The notes under the pieces: generated by a model | What the model was told of the DNA's origin: nothing | The model's database searches: none | The model's input: only the letters and a program-made list of their open reading frames with translations | Made by a program: the position numbers and the translations under genes | Part shown: positions 44,853 to 53,478 of the stretch, one piece after another | Position numbering within the stretch: the stretch's first letter is position 1 | How the letters are laid out: every line of letters starts with the position of its first letter | Source: Pseudorhodobacter turbinis | Lineage (GTDB): Bacteria; Pseudomonadota; Alphaproteobacteria; Rhodobacterales; Rhodobacteraceae | Length of the DNA stretch: 64,000 nt | NCBI RefSeq assembly: GCF_005234135.1 | Contig: NZ_CP039964.1 | Span: 310,001 to 374,000 of the forward strand | Reading direction: 5' to 3'

Positions 44853-45653
44853 ATGGCCGAAACGGCGGTAGAGCGACGGGGCGTCAGCATCGCGCTGGCG
44901 TGCCGGGCCTTCGAGGTCAGCGAGACCTGCTATCGTTACAGCCCGAAGCTGAAAGACGAGAACGAGGTGATCGCCGATCTGCTGACAGGGCTGACGGATG
45001 CGCGCAAGACTTGGGGATTTGGCCTGTGTTTCCTGCATTTGCGCAACGTGAAGGGGCATCCGTGGAACCACAAGCGGGTCTACCGGATCTACTGTGAGCT
45101 GGAACTGAACCTGCGCATCAAGCCGCGCAAGCGGCTGAAACGGGAGAAGCCTGACGTTCTGGCGGTCCCGAACAGACCGAATGTGACCTGGTCCATGGAC
45201 TTCATGGCGGATCGCCTCGGCGACGGCAGGGCTTTTCGGCTTTTGAATGTGTTGGACGACTTCAACCGCGAAGGGCTGGGGATCGAGGTTGATTTCTCGC
45301 TCCCTGCCGAACGGGTCATCCGCAGCCTTGATCGCATTATCGAATGGCGCGGAAAACCGGGCACGATCAGGGTCGACAATGGGCCGGAATATATCAGCGA
45401 AACACTGAGAAAATGGGCTGAGAAACATAGTGTTACGATCCAGCACATCCAACCCGGACAGCCCCAGCAGAACGCCTATGTCGAGCGCTACAACCGGACG
45501 GTTCGGCATGAATGGCTGGATCAATACATCATCGAAAGCATCGAGGAGGCTCAGGATCAGGCCACACAATGGCTCTGGACATATAACAACGACCGCCCGA
45601 ACATGGGCATCGGCGGCATCACACCCGCTATGAAACTGAAAATGGCCGCGTAA
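44853..45653 (+). CDS. IS3-family transposase OrfB, DDE integrase domain (copy 2)
   Basis: 266 aa from the ATG of [15 protein letters not shown], identical to the copy at 1485-2285; the same frame is open from 44685, so a -1 slip at 44820-44826 joins it to OrfA. The DDE residues lie in [18 protein letters not shown] and NAYVERYNR. There are no lesions, so the transposase should be active. Transcription may be helped by read-through from the GTA promoter, because the element is co-directional with g15. Confidence 0.94.
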   Translation: MAETAVERRGVSIALACRAFEVSETCYRYSPKLKDENEVIADLLTGLTDARKTWGFGLCFLHLRNVKGHPWNHKRVYRIYCELELNLRIKPRKRLKREKPDVLAVPNRPNVTWSMDFMADRLGDGRAFRLLNVLDDFNREGLGIEVDFSLPAERVIRSLDRIIEWRGKPGTIRVDNGPEYISETLRKWAEKHSVTIQHIQPGQPQQNAYVERYNRTVRHEWLDQYIIESIEEAQDQATQWLWTYNNDRPNMGIGGITPAMKLKMAA

Positions 45654-46294
45654 GTTCTACAGATGCACCCCGTTAAAAAGGGGGCGATTACCCTATGAGA
45701 TTAACCACCGGCTGCGAGGGCAGCTTGGTACTGACGGTATAATGCCCGGAGTTTGGCCGATAGGCAGTATGGTTATCTTGCTTGATGATGCTTTGACCCA
45801 GATTGATCTTCTGGCGTCCGAGCGTGGTCTGGCGCGGCACTACCGTATTGGGGCACTGGCGCGCGGGGTTGATGATCCAAACGTCGTTCACCGTATCGAA
45901 GCGTTTTCGGGCATTGGTTTAAGGCCATATTCGCCCGCTCATCTACGCGCAAAATCCTTGCCGGGTGGTGACCGTGAGGTAACCTGGGTACGGCGGACCC
46001 GGATTGATGGGGACAGCTGGGAATCCTTCGAGGTTCCATTGGGAGAAACGCAGGAGCAATATCTGGTTCGGATTGTGGTCTCGGGGGCTATCGTACGCGA
46101 GCAGGTGGTAACGCAACCAAGCTGGACCTATTCCAATGCGCAGTTCGCGGCAGATGCGGCGGCAGGTGGGACGCTTATGGTGGCGCAAATCTCGGATCGG
46201 TTCGGACCGGGGCCATTCGCATCGATGAGCCTTGCGGCATGACCGCGCAGGTCTGTGCCCTTCGGTTCTCGGTATAAACTTTGGCTTTTGACAA

Positions 46295-46330
46295 GCATGG
46301 AGAGGGCGGTTTTGACTACTCTCTCCATGC
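46295..46330 (+). terminator. Hairpin downstream of g15
   Basis: GCATGGAGAG and CTCTCCATGC pair perfectly (10 bp) around a 16-nt loop, 53 bp after the g15 stop; TATAGTGTTTTCG follows. It is probably a weak terminator at the end of the GTA transcript. The rest of the 46243-46551 interval shows no gene. Confidence 0.55.
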
Positions 46331-46551
46331 CTATAGTGTTTTCGTCGTTATATAGAGTGGCTCCTATTGTCCCGAAAAGTCACGGCATGATTTTGCAAGC
46401 CCATCTCACGATGGGAACTGCTGCTTTCAGTGGGTAGGTAAAGGAACGTCTGGAAACTGAGGCTGATCAGGGTTAAGTGATCTTTCCGACAGTGGACCAT
46501 GGGGATGAATTTACCTTATAGTCAGGGTTGATGGTAAACGAAGAGGCCGCT

Positions 46552-47361
46552 ATGCACGAGCAGAAACAACAGATCACATCGCTTGATCCCGTGTGGCAGC
46601 GTATTTGTGATGAGGCTGTGCAAGCCGTCGCAACGGAACCGCTCATGGGCGGCTTGATCCATTCCAGCGTCTTGCATCATGCATCTCTGGAGCGCGCCTT
46701 GGCCTTTCGCTTTGCACTCAAACTCGCATCGGGAGAGATGAGCGAACAAATCTTGCGTGAAATTGCGGATGCGGCCTTTGTAGCCGATCCAACACTGGGC
46801 CAGATCGCACGGGCAGACATAGCTGCTGTGTATGAGCGTGACCCCGCCTGCAATCGCCTTTTGCAACCGTTATTGTTCCTTAAAGGGTTTCAGGCAGTTC
46901 AGGCCTTCCGCATCGGCCATTGGCTGTGGACGCAAGGGCGGCAGGATTTGGCATTGTTTGTACAAATGCGGGTGTCTGAGGTGTTCGGCGTTGATATCCA
47001 CCCTAATGCGAAGCTTGGGTGCGGGATCATGATTGACCATGCGCATTCCATCGTAATTGGTGAAACCGCGGTGATTGGCGATAATGTCTCCATGCTGCAC
47101 TCGGTCACTTTGGGCGGTACTGGCAAGGTAGATGGTGATCGTCATCCCAAAATCGGAGATGGCGTATTGATCGGTGCTGGGGCCAAGGTTTTGGGCAATA
47201 TCACGATTGGCCATTGCTCCCGGATTGCGGCTGGATCGGTTGTATTAAGCGATATACCTCCTTGCAAGACCGTGGCCGGTATCCCCGCGCGAGTTGTAGG
47301 GGAAGCGGGTTGCGATCAGCCATCTATCATGATGAACCAAGTGTTTGATAGCACAGATTAA
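46552..47361 (+). CDS. cysE: Serine O-acetyltransferase
   Basis: A 269-aa enzyme making O-acetylserine from serine and acetyl-CoA, the first step of cysteine synthesis. The helical N-terminal SATase domain (LDPVWQRICDEAVQAVATEPLMGGLIHSSVLHH) precedes the left-handed beta-helix of hexapeptide repeats (GVDIHPNAKLGCGIMIDHAHSIVIGETAVIGDNVSMLHSVTLGGTGK). Catalytic residues are the Asp-His of IDHAHS and the His of SMLHSVTLGG. AGAGG lies five bases before the ATG at 46552; ATG 46531 is an alternative. cysE is the usual right neighbour of the GTA cluster in Rhodobacterales. Confidence 0.96.
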   Translation: MHEQKQQITSLDPVWQRICDEAVQAVATEPLMGGLIHSSVLHHASLERALAFRFALKLASGEMSEQILREIADAAFVADPTLGQIARADIAAVYERDPACNRLLQPLLFLKGFQAVQAFRIGHWLWTQGRQDLALFVQMRVSEVFGVDIHPNAKLGCGIMIDHAHSIVIGETAVIGDNVSMLHSVTLGGTGKVDGDRHPKIGDGVLIGAGAKVLGNITIGHCSRIAAGSVVLSDIPPCKTVAGIPARVVGEAGCDQPSIMMNQVFDSTD

Positions 47362-47539
47362 TGTAGAAAAAGGGGCAATGAATGCGGTTTTCACCTGTCG
47401 CGTTTGTGACAGTACCGGATTATGCGTTTTTGCCGTAAGTAAGTCTTGGTACGTGGGCTCGCGCTCATGTGTTGGTAAAGCGGTAGAATTAAACTTGGAC
47501 CTGTCGATTACAAATAGACCTGCAAATTCAGTGCGTGAC

Positions 47540-47588
47540 AAAAGCCCAGCTGTAATGCGTTGACGCATTCCCGCTTGGGGCTTTTTTC
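47540..47588 (+). terminator. Rho-independent terminator downstream of cysE
   Basis: AAAAGCCC and GGGCTTTT arms enclose an inner TGCG-TTGA-CGCA hairpin and end in TTTTTTC. It lies about 180 bp after cysE. The interval 47362-47539 shows no recognisable gene. Confidence 0.75.
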
Positions 47589-47621
47589 TTTAGTAGTGTC
47601 CGCATATTGTGTTGGTAAGTG

Positions 47622-48074
47622 TCAAACGGCGCGCAAAAGATCACCAGGGCGCACCTTGCTGACGCGGCCGACGAACCATTGAAGATAACCTTCAAGGTAT
47701 TTTGAGGCAGGCCCCCTGAAAGGTTTGATGAACTCTTTGTATCGTGAATGAAGATTGTTGATGTTATGTATGTGATAGGTCTTGGAAGCGGTCTTCTGTC
47801 CTGGCTTGGCCTTGATAACGCGGTGCTCAATGCCTCTATATTCCGCGAAAGCGGCATAGCCATCCAACCCGTCCGAGCAAAGTACGGAGTCAGCGGCAAT
47901 GATCGGCTCGAGAGCCATATGGATGGCGCCGTTCGAGCGTCCAGATATGCGCCGAAAGCGACTGGCGCCGCCTCGATCTGCCACCGTGATGTCGGGACGG
48001 GCATAGTTATGCCAAAACCCCTGTTTTGGTTTACCACGGAGCGGGATAAGTTTTGCCACATAGGCGTACAGCAT
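47622..48074 (-). pseudogene. IS1595-family (ISXO2-like) transposase, C-terminal fragment
   Basis: About 150 residues of the DDE_Tnp_IS1595 domain: CSDGLDGYAAFAEYRGIEHRVIKAKPGQ, then HIHNINNLHSRYKEFIKPFRGPASKYLEGYLQWFVGR. These cover the second catalytic Asp region and the conserved N-LHSRYK-F-RPFRG-A-KYL block. The N-terminal zinc-ribbon half (~170 residues) and one element end are missing, so it cannot transpose. The break on the N-terminal side lies next to a strong palindrome at 48086-48119. Confidence 0.82.
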
Positions 48075-48085
48075 TGAATTAAAAC

Positions 48086-48119
48086 AATTTTGGCCGAATG
48101 AAATATTTCGGCCAAAATT
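48086..48119. repeat. Perfect 13-bp-stem palindrome
   Basis: AATTTTGGCCGAA and TTCGGCCAAAATT are exact complements around an 8-nt loop. It lies 12 bp beyond the truncated IS1595 transposase. On the minus strand it is followed by GTTTTAATTC, so it could terminate leftward transcription. It may also be an element end. Confidence 0.7.
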
Positions 48120-48275
48120 TACGAAATGACCTTGGATGCCGGTGCTCTGGTCATGAAATCCTGAAGAAACCGCTGTGTCTGTTGATCCCGATTGACGAAA
48201 CGCGGGTTAGTAGGTCGCTGCAGTTCAAAGCCGCAGCATCAGAAGTAGTCAAATTGTAGGTCCCGTGTCTGGCAG

Positions 48276-48326
48276 GTTTTCGTTTTTTGCGCGGTCCTCT
48301 TTCTGAGACCGCGCCGAAACGAAAAC
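48276..48326. repeat. Long two-part inverted repeat (18 bp paired)
   Basis: An outer stem GTTTTCGTTT/AAACGAAAAC and an inner stem GCGCGGTC/GACCGCGC are separated by a small TTT/CG internal loop and capped by a 10-nt loop. It lies in a gene-less zone (48075-48424) and is followed by no T tract. It could be the fold of a small RNA or the relic of a small inverted-repeat element. Confidence 0.65.
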
Positions 48327-48424
48327 ACGGCCGAACAGAGGCCCCGATGGCGTGGATTGCACCCATTCTATGCGCAGGCTTCCGACGCATAAAATGGCAT
48401 CTTCATCAGGTAGGCCATGCTGTT

Positions 48425-48667
48425 ATGACAAAACCCAACATCGAGAAATTCGCCACGCTGGACTTTGAAGCATCCAGCTTGTCACAGGAAAGCTGGCCGA
48501 TTGAGGTTGGTCTGTCGTGGTTGGCTGACGGTGAAGTGCAAACGTGGAGCACATTGATCCGACCTACACCAGGCCGTTCGCCACGCGCGACGACTGACGC
48601 GAGCGCAAAGTCGTCAGTTGGTCGGTTTTCACCGTTTGCTGACGCTGGAGCACGTCGACGACCCTGA
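48425..48667 (+). pseudogene. DnaQ/RNase T-like 3'-5' exonuclease, 5' fragment
   Basis: The ATG at 48425 opens MTKPNIEKFATLDFEASSLS and QESWPIEVGLSWLADGEVQTWSTLIRPT, the start of a DEDD exonuclease with the first acidic pair in LDFEASSL. After LIRPT the frame loses similarity (PGRSPRATTDASAKSS) and stops at 48667. The remaining acidic motifs are absent, so this is a truncated relic. Confidence 0.65.
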
Positions 48668-49143
48668 CCGAATCGAGAGCGATCTCTTTGCCCAGATCAA
48701 TTTTTCTTACGAGTTTGTCGATGAGTGTTGTTCTCTGTCTGATAAGCTCCGCGCGTTGCCCCGCAGATACTTAACCCATTCACGAGACCCTTTGCGGGAC
48801 TCTCGATGGTAGGTCTCGTAGGCCTCCACTATCCCCGAGAATGCGTCCGCCGATGCGCCTTCGAAGCAAAGGCCGCTTAAATGAGCAATCGGAGCGGCAC
48901 GAATGCGTGACAGGGGCATTTATGGTCGGATTGGTGTGCTGCCCGAACGTAAAGGCATAAACATGAACCATGAATAGTTGTAGCGTCTATACCGCGAAGA
49001 GGGGCCATCGGTGACATGACCGCATGGACGCAAACGCGCCACGCGTACGCCAATGCAAGCTGCCGGGTATCCCAACGCGTGATGGCCACTGGACTTCCTG
49101 TCCGAGAGGTTCGGGCCTTCCCGCAAAATCCACATTCTCACAC
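48668..49143. other. Gene-less relic zone
   Basis: About 475 bp with short open frames on both strands that I do not recognise. The leftward frame 48707-48919 (containing EAYETYHRESRKGSREWVKY) is the most protein-like but has no family assignment or clear ribosome site. Confidence 0.45.
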
Positions 49144-49179
49144 AAAAAAAACGCTGCTGGAAACCAATCCAGCAGCGTT
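49144..49179 (-). terminator. Terminator of the pdhABC operon
   Basis: AACGCTGCTGG and CCAGCAGCGTT form an 11-bp perfect stem with an 8-nt loop. On the minus strand it is followed by a run of T (the A run at 49144-49150), a textbook rho-independent terminator about 75 bp after pdhC. Confidence 0.88.
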
Positions 49180-49252
49180 GATTTTATATGTCCTACAGTC
49201 GAGAATCCGCCAGCAATACGCAACAGAACCCTTTTCCTGTTTGTGCGACGGA

Positions 49253-50545
49253 TCAGGCCAGCATAGACATCGGGTTTTCCAGATTATCGATCACGGCCTT
49301 GAGGAATTGCGCCCCCAAAGCGCCGTCAATAACACGGTGATCTACCGAGAGCGTCATCGACATGACTGTTGCCACGGCAATCTCCCCCGCAGCATTCACC
49401 ACCGGCTTTTTCACGCCTGCACCAACGGCCAAAATCGATCCGTGTGGCGGGTTGATAACCGCATCGAAATTATCCACCCCCATCATCCCGAGGTTTGAAA
49501 TCGCAAAGCTGCCGCCTTGATATTCATGCGGTGCCAGTTTTTTGGTTTTCGCGCGCGATGCCAGATCCTTCATCTCGGCCGAAAGGGTCGAGAGGGATTT
49601 TTGATGTGCATCGCGCAAGACCGGCGTGAACAAGCCCCCCTCAATCGCAACGGCAACCGCCACATCCGACGGTTTCAGCTTCAAGATCCGGTCACCGGCC
49701 CAAACCGCATTGCAGTCCGGCACGGCTTGCAAGGCATTGGCACAGGCCTTGATGATGAAGTCATTGACCGACAGCTTGATCTCGCGCCCTTCCAACTGCT
49801 TGTTAAGCGTGGCACGGAAGGCCATCAGCGCATCTAGCTGCACATCGCGGCGCAGATAGAAATGCGGGATGGTTTGCTTGGCTTCGGTCAGGCGGGCCGC
49901 GATGGTCCGGCGCATACCGTCCAGCGTAACTTCCTCATAGTCGCGATCGGCGAACATCTTCTTTACCGTATCGGCTGTGGCACCACTGGCCGGTGCCGCA
50001 GAGGCCGCTGGGGCAGGGGCTGTCGCGACTGGCGCGGAAATGGCCGGTTTTGCCCCCTCGACATCCGCCTTTACGATCCGCCCATGCGGGCCGGATCCGG
50101 TGATCTGCGTCAGATCAATGCCCTTGTCCGCAGCAATACGCCGCGCCAGCGGTGAGGCAAAGACGCGTGCGCCAGCTGCTTTGGGCGCCGCAGGGGCGGC
50201 CGTCGCCGTGGCTTTAGGGGCAGCAGCTGCTTCGGCTTTTGGTGCCTCTGCAGGCGCCGCCTCGGCCTTGGCGGGGGCGATATCCGCGGCAGAGGCATCC
50301 TCGCCCTCTTCCAGCAGAACCGCGATAGGGGTGTTCACTTTCACCCCGGCGCTGCCTTCGGCAACCAGAATTTTCCCGACGATACCTTCATCGACCGCTT
50401 CAAATTCCATCGTCGCCTTGTCGGTTTCAATCTCGGCCATGATATCGCCGGATTTGACGGTATCACCTTCCTTGATCAACCATTTCGCCAATGTGCCTTC
50501 TTCCATCGTGGGTGAAAGCGCGGGCATCAAGATTTGCGTAGCCAT
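49253..50545 (-). CDS. pdhC: Pyruvate dehydrogenase E2, dihydrolipoamide acetyltransferase
   Basis: A 430-aa core protein of the pyruvate dehydrogenase complex, which transfers the acetyl group from E1 to coenzyme A. One lipoyl domain (residues 1-~80) has the lipoylated Lys in [17 protein letters not shown]. Alanine/proline-rich linkers surround the E3-binding domain ([35 protein letters not shown]). The catalytic domain ends with the active-site block [21 protein letters not shown] (His and Asp of DHRxxDG). It is the last gene of the pdhABC operon, 12 bp after pdhB, and a terminator follows. Confidence 0.97.
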   Translation of the reverse strand: MATQILMPALSPTMEEGTLAKWLIKEGDTVKSGDIMAEIETDKATMEFEAVDEGIVGKILVAEGSAGVKVNTPIAVLLEEGEDASAADIAPAKAEAAPAEAPKAEAAAAPKATATAAPAAPKAAGARVFASPLARRIAADKGIDLTQITGSGPHGRIVKADVEGAKPAISAPVATAPAPAASAAPASGATADTVKKMFADRDYEEVTLDGMRRTIAARLTEAKQTIPHFYLRRDVQLDALMAFRATLNKQLEGREIKLSVNDFIIKACANALQAVPDCNAVWAGDRILKLKPSDVAVAVAIEGGLFTPVLRDAHQKSLSTLSAEMKDLASRAKTKKLAPHEYQGGSFAISNLGMMGVDNFDAVINPPHGSILAVGAGVKKPVVNAAGEIAVATVMSMTLSVDHRVIDGALGAQFLKAVIDNLENPMSMLA

Positions 50546-50557
50546 TTGCGTTTCTCC

Positions 50558-51922
50558 TTACCGGTAGCAGACAGATTTAACAGCCTCGACCACTTCCGCG
50601 GCCGTGATCAGTGCATGTTTTTCGAGGTTCGCCGCATAGGGCATCGGTACATCCTTGCCTGTGCAATTGATCACCGGCGCATCGAGGTAATCGAAGGCCT
50701 TTTCCATGATCGTCGCGGACAAATGGTTGCCGATGGCGCCCACGGGCCAGCCTTCCTCAACCGTGACACAGCGATTGGTTTTCTGAACCGAGGCCAGAAC
50801 CGTGTCGTAATCAATCGGGCGCAGGGTACGCAGATCGATCACTTCCGCTGAAATACCATCCTCGGCCAGCTTGTCAGCCGCCTCCAGCGCATAGGTCATG
50901 CCGATGCCAAATGAAACGATGGTGACATCCGTGCCTTCGCGCCAGATACGCGCCTTGCCAAACGGAATGGTGAAATCTTCCAGATCTGGCACCTCAAAGG
51001 ATTTGCCATACATGATCTCGTTTTCAAGGAAGATCACCGGGTTCGGATCGCGGATCGCCTGTTTGAGCAAGCCTTTCGCATCCGATGCCGAATAGGGCAT
51101 GACCACTTTCAACCCGGGAACCGCGGCATACCAAGCGGCATAGCATTGGCTGTGCTGCGCACCAACGCGGGCGGCGGCACCATTGGCACCCCGGAACACA
51201 ATCGGACACCCCATCTGCCCGCCCGACATATAAAGCGTCTTGGCGGCAGAGTTCAGGATCTGGTCAATCGCCTGCATGGCAAAGTTGAAGGTCATGAACT
51301 CTACAATAGGGTTCAGACCGGCAAAGGCAGACCCTACAGCGATGCCGGCAAAGCCGTGTTCGGTGATCGGTGTGTCGACCACGCGCTTGGGACCGAATTC
51401 ATCCAGCAACCCTTGCGAGATCTTGTAAGCGCCCTGATATTCGCCAACCTCCTCGCCCATCAAATAGACACGGTCGTTGCTGCGCATCTCTTCGGCCATC
51501 GCCTCGCGCAAGGCTTCGCGCACGGTCATGGTCTTCATGGGCGTGCCTTCGGGCCAATCTGGCGAGGCTTTGGATTTTACGTCCGCGGGGACCGACGGTG
51601 CGGCGGCTGCAGCTTTTGGCTCAGGGGCGGCTTGAGGTGCCTCGGCTGCGGGTGCTGCCTGCACGTCATCGGCGCTTTCGCCTTCTTCGACCAGCACGGC
51701 GATGGGTGTATTCACCTTCACGCCTGCGGTGCCTTCGGCGACCAAAAGCTTGCCGACGATACCTTCGTCAACCGCTTCAAATTCCATCGTCGCCTTGTCG
51801 GTTTCAATTTCGGCCATGATATCGCCGGATTTAACGGTGTCGCCCTCTTTGACCAACCATTTGGCCAAAGTGCCCTCTTCCATCGTGGGTGAAAGGGCCG
51901 GCATTAGGATTTGCGTTGCCAT
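50558..51922 (-). CDS. pdhB: Pyruvate dehydrogenase E1 beta with N-terminal lipoyl domain
   Basis: A 454-aa E1-beta subunit. Residues 1-~80 are a lipoyl domain nearly identical to that of the neighbouring pdhC (same [19 protein letters not shown] stretch), followed by an Ala/Pro linker. The transketolase-like part begins [20 protein letters not shown] and includes [27 protein letters not shown] and the C-terminal half [22 protein letters not shown]. With E1-alpha it decarboxylates pyruvate using thiamine diphosphate. The lipoyl extension on E1-beta is a known alphaproteobacterial feature. Confidence 0.97.
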   Translation of the reverse strand: MATQILMPALSPTMEEGTLAKWLVKEGDTVKSGDIMAEIETDKATMEFEAVDEGIVGKLLVAEGTAGVKVNTPIAVLVEEGESADDVQAAPAAEAPQAAPEPKAAAAAPSVPADVKSKASPDWPEGTPMKTMTVREALREAMAEEMRSNDRVYLMGEEVGEYQGAYKISQGLLDEFGPKRVVDTPITEHGFAGIAVGSAFAGLNPIVEFMTFNFAMQAIDQILNSAAKTLYMSGGQMGCPIVFRGANGAAARVGAQHSQCYAAWYAAVPGLKVVMPYSASDAKGLLKQAIRDPNPVIFLENEIMYGKSFEVPDLEDFTIPFGKARIWREGTDVTIVSFGIGMTYALEAADKLAEDGISAEVIDLRTLRPIDYDTVLASVQKTNRCVTVEEGWPVGAIGNHLSATIMEKAFDYLDAPVINCTGKDVPMPYAANLEKHALITAAEVVEAVKSVCYR

Positions 51923-51937
51923 GTGTGTGTATCCCCC

Positions 51938-52927
51938 TCAGGCGTAAATATCTGTCCAGAGCTCTTCCAACGCGGGCTCCGGGCTTTCTTTGGCAAATTC
52001 GGCGCTCTCATTGACGACTGCCTTGATGTCTTTGTCGATGGCCTTGAGGTCATCATCCGTCGCATGACCGCCCTGAACCAAAAGATCGCGCACATGTTCG
52101 ATGGCGTCTTTTTCATCGCGCATCTTTTGCACCTCTTCGCGGGTGCGGTATTTCGCGGGGTCAGACATGGAATGGCCACGGTAGCGGTAGGTGTTCATTT
52201 CCAAAATATAGGGACCGTCGCCGGCGCGGCACACGGCCACAGCTTTTTCAGCAGCGGCCTTCACGGCCAGAACATCCATGCCGTCCACGGCCTCACCCTT
52301 GATGCCGTAAGCCGCACCACGTTCCCAAAGCGAAGGCGATTTTGTGGAGCGTTTCATGCTGGTGCCCATGGCGTATTGGTTGTTTTCAATAACGAAAACC
52401 ACCGGAAGGTTCCAAAGCTCGGCCATGTTATAGGCTTCATAAACCTGACCTTGGTTCGCCGCGCCATCGCCGAAATAGGTAAAGGACACATTGTCATTGC
52501 CCAGATATTTATCGGCAAAGGCCAGTCCGGCCCCCAGCGGCACCTGCGCGCCAACAATCCCGTGACCGCCGTAAAAGTGCTTTTCCTTGGAGAACATGTG
52601 CATAGAGCCACCTTTCCCCTTGGAATAGCCGCCCTCACGCCCCGTCAACTCGGCCATAACGCCCTTTGGGTCCATCCCACAGGCCAACATATGACCATGG
52701 TCGCGGTAAGAGGTGATGCGCTTGTCGCCTTCTTTGGCGGCGGCTTCGATGCCGACAACCACGGCCTCTTGCCCGATGTAGAGGTGGCAAAAACCGCCAA
52801 TCAACCCCATCCCGTAAAGTTGCCCTGCTTTTTCCTCGAAACGACGGATCAGCAGCATTTCCTTGTAAAAGCCCAACAGCTCTTCTTTGGATGTGTTCGG
52901 TTTCGCGGTTTTCTTCGGTACGGCCAT
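51938..52927 (-). CDS. pdhA: Pyruvate dehydrogenase E1 alpha
   Basis: A 329-aa subunit starting MAVPKKTAKPNTSKEELLGF; an in-frame ATG-like start at 52945 is less likely, since GGGGGGAG precedes 52927. The thiamine-diphosphate/Mg motif is GDGAANQGQVYEAYNMAELWNLPVVFVIENNQ (GDG...NN). YRDHGHMLACGMD and MNTYRYRGHSMSDPAKYRTREEV, with the loop whose serines are phosphorylated in mitochondria, are conserved. It is the first gene of pdhABC. Confidence 0.97.
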   Translation of the reverse strand: MAVPKKTAKPNTSKEELLGFYKEMLLIRRFEEKAGQLYGMGLIGGFCHLYIGQEAVVVGIEAAAKEGDKRITSYRDHGHMLACGMDPKGVMAELTGREGGYSKGKGGSMHMFSKEKHFYGGHGIVGAQVPLGAGLAFADKYLGNDNVSFTYFGDGAANQGQVYEAYNMAELWNLPVVFVIENNQYAMGTSMKRSTKSPSLWERGAAYGIKGEAVDGMDVLAVKAAAEKAVAVCRAGDGPYILEMNTYRYRGHSMSDPAKYRTREEVQKMRDEKDAIEHVRDLLVQGGHATDDDLKAIDKDIKAVVNESAEFAKESPEPALEELWTDIYA

Positions 52928-53059
52928 AGGTCGCACTCCCCCCAACTTTGCATGTAGTTCAGTATTAAACTATCGAGGGCAATACGGAAAAACAAGGAAA
53001 AAACTTGCAAGCATCCGTCGGCTTGGCGCCGTTAAGGAAAGATAGGCTTGGGGTGGGGG

Positions 53060-53362
53060 TTAGCGGATAACGATCTCATCGGCGCGCAGGTAGCCCAGCA
53101 CATCGCGGGCCTGCTCATCCAGAAGATCAAGATCAAGGTAGCTGTCTGAAAGGCGCAAGGTCAGGTTTTGCATCCGCTCCAGCTCGGCGCGCAGCTTGTC
53201 GCGCTGCTCGGTCAGGCTGCGTTCCTCGGCGCGAAGTTGCACCTGACGGAAAACACCGTAATCGCCCTGCACGGCGGCAAACGTAAAATAGCCGCCAAGA
53301 GAGACGGCAGCCATCATCAATAAAAGTGATGTAATTGCGGGGCGTGATTTCTGGGTCGTCAT
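53060..53362 (-). CDS. ftsB: FtsB/DivIC-like septum formation initiator
   Basis: A 100-aa bitopic membrane protein starting MTTQKSRPAITSLLLMMAAV: a short cytoplasmic tail, one membrane segment (LLLMMAAVSLGGYFTFAAVQ) and a periplasmic coiled coil (EERSLTEQRDKLRAELERMQNLTLRLSD). LDLDLLDEQARDVLGYLRADEIVI is the conserved C-terminal block of the DivIC family. It should bridge FtsL and FtsQ in the divisome. It lies between the pdh operon promoter and the aldolase gene on the same strand, as in other Rhodobacterales. Confidence 0.9.
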   Translation of the reverse strand: MTTQKSRPAITSLLLMMAAVSLGGYFTFAAVQGDYGVFRQVQLRAEERSLTEQRDKLRAELERMQNLTLRLSDSYLDLDLLDEQARDVLGYLRADEIVIR

Positions 53363-53478
53363 ATTTTGCCTCAACTCCCCATGTTGTTCGGGGGTGGTTT
53401 TGATAATGGCACAGACGAATCACAAAAGGAATCCCCCCGAAGGGAAACTCCTTATTATTTTACCGATCCGGCCGGAAA

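Larger units (their letters stand above)
44495..45692 (+). mobile_element. IS3 family, IS407-group insertion sequence, copy 2
   Basis: 1198 bp, with the same ends and translations as copy 1 at 1446-2643 but in opposite orientation in the window. Direct repeats CTAT at 44491-44494 and 45693-45696 flank it. It is inserted in g15 in the same transcriptional direction as that gene. Confidence 0.97.
41144..46242 (+). pseudogene. GTA megatron/host-specificity tail protein g15, interrupted by IS
   Basis: The gene starts MATILLSAVGAAAGAGFGGT after AAAGGAG. Its early part (GRIERFRLTGASEGASVPQVYGRMRVAGHVIWATQ) is typical of the GTA TIM-barrel-like/phage tail-tip family; the GTA_TIM domain covers WRYRRFILHYAHLCAAAGGVESFCIGSEMRGLT and NVYFHLDPLWADPNIDFIGIDNYMPLSDW. 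The IS at 44495-45692 splits it after codon 1117, with CTAT duplicated. Removing the IS and one CTAT joins GVY to EINHRLRGQLG in frame and gives exactly 1299 codons (1298 aa), close to RcGTA g15. The present product would end GVYGNPPRK and lack the last ~180 residues. Loss of this hub/tip part probably blocks infectious particles. Confidence 0.94.

Noticed and set aside
45742..46242. An independent 166-aa gene downstream of the IS
   Set aside because: It is the 3' part of g15; deleting the IS and one CTAT joins it in frame to the upstream part.
49040..49085. A fifth copy of the short palindromic element, because CTGCCGGGTA occurs at about 49059
   Set aside because: The CCTCTC end and the central hairpin are missing.
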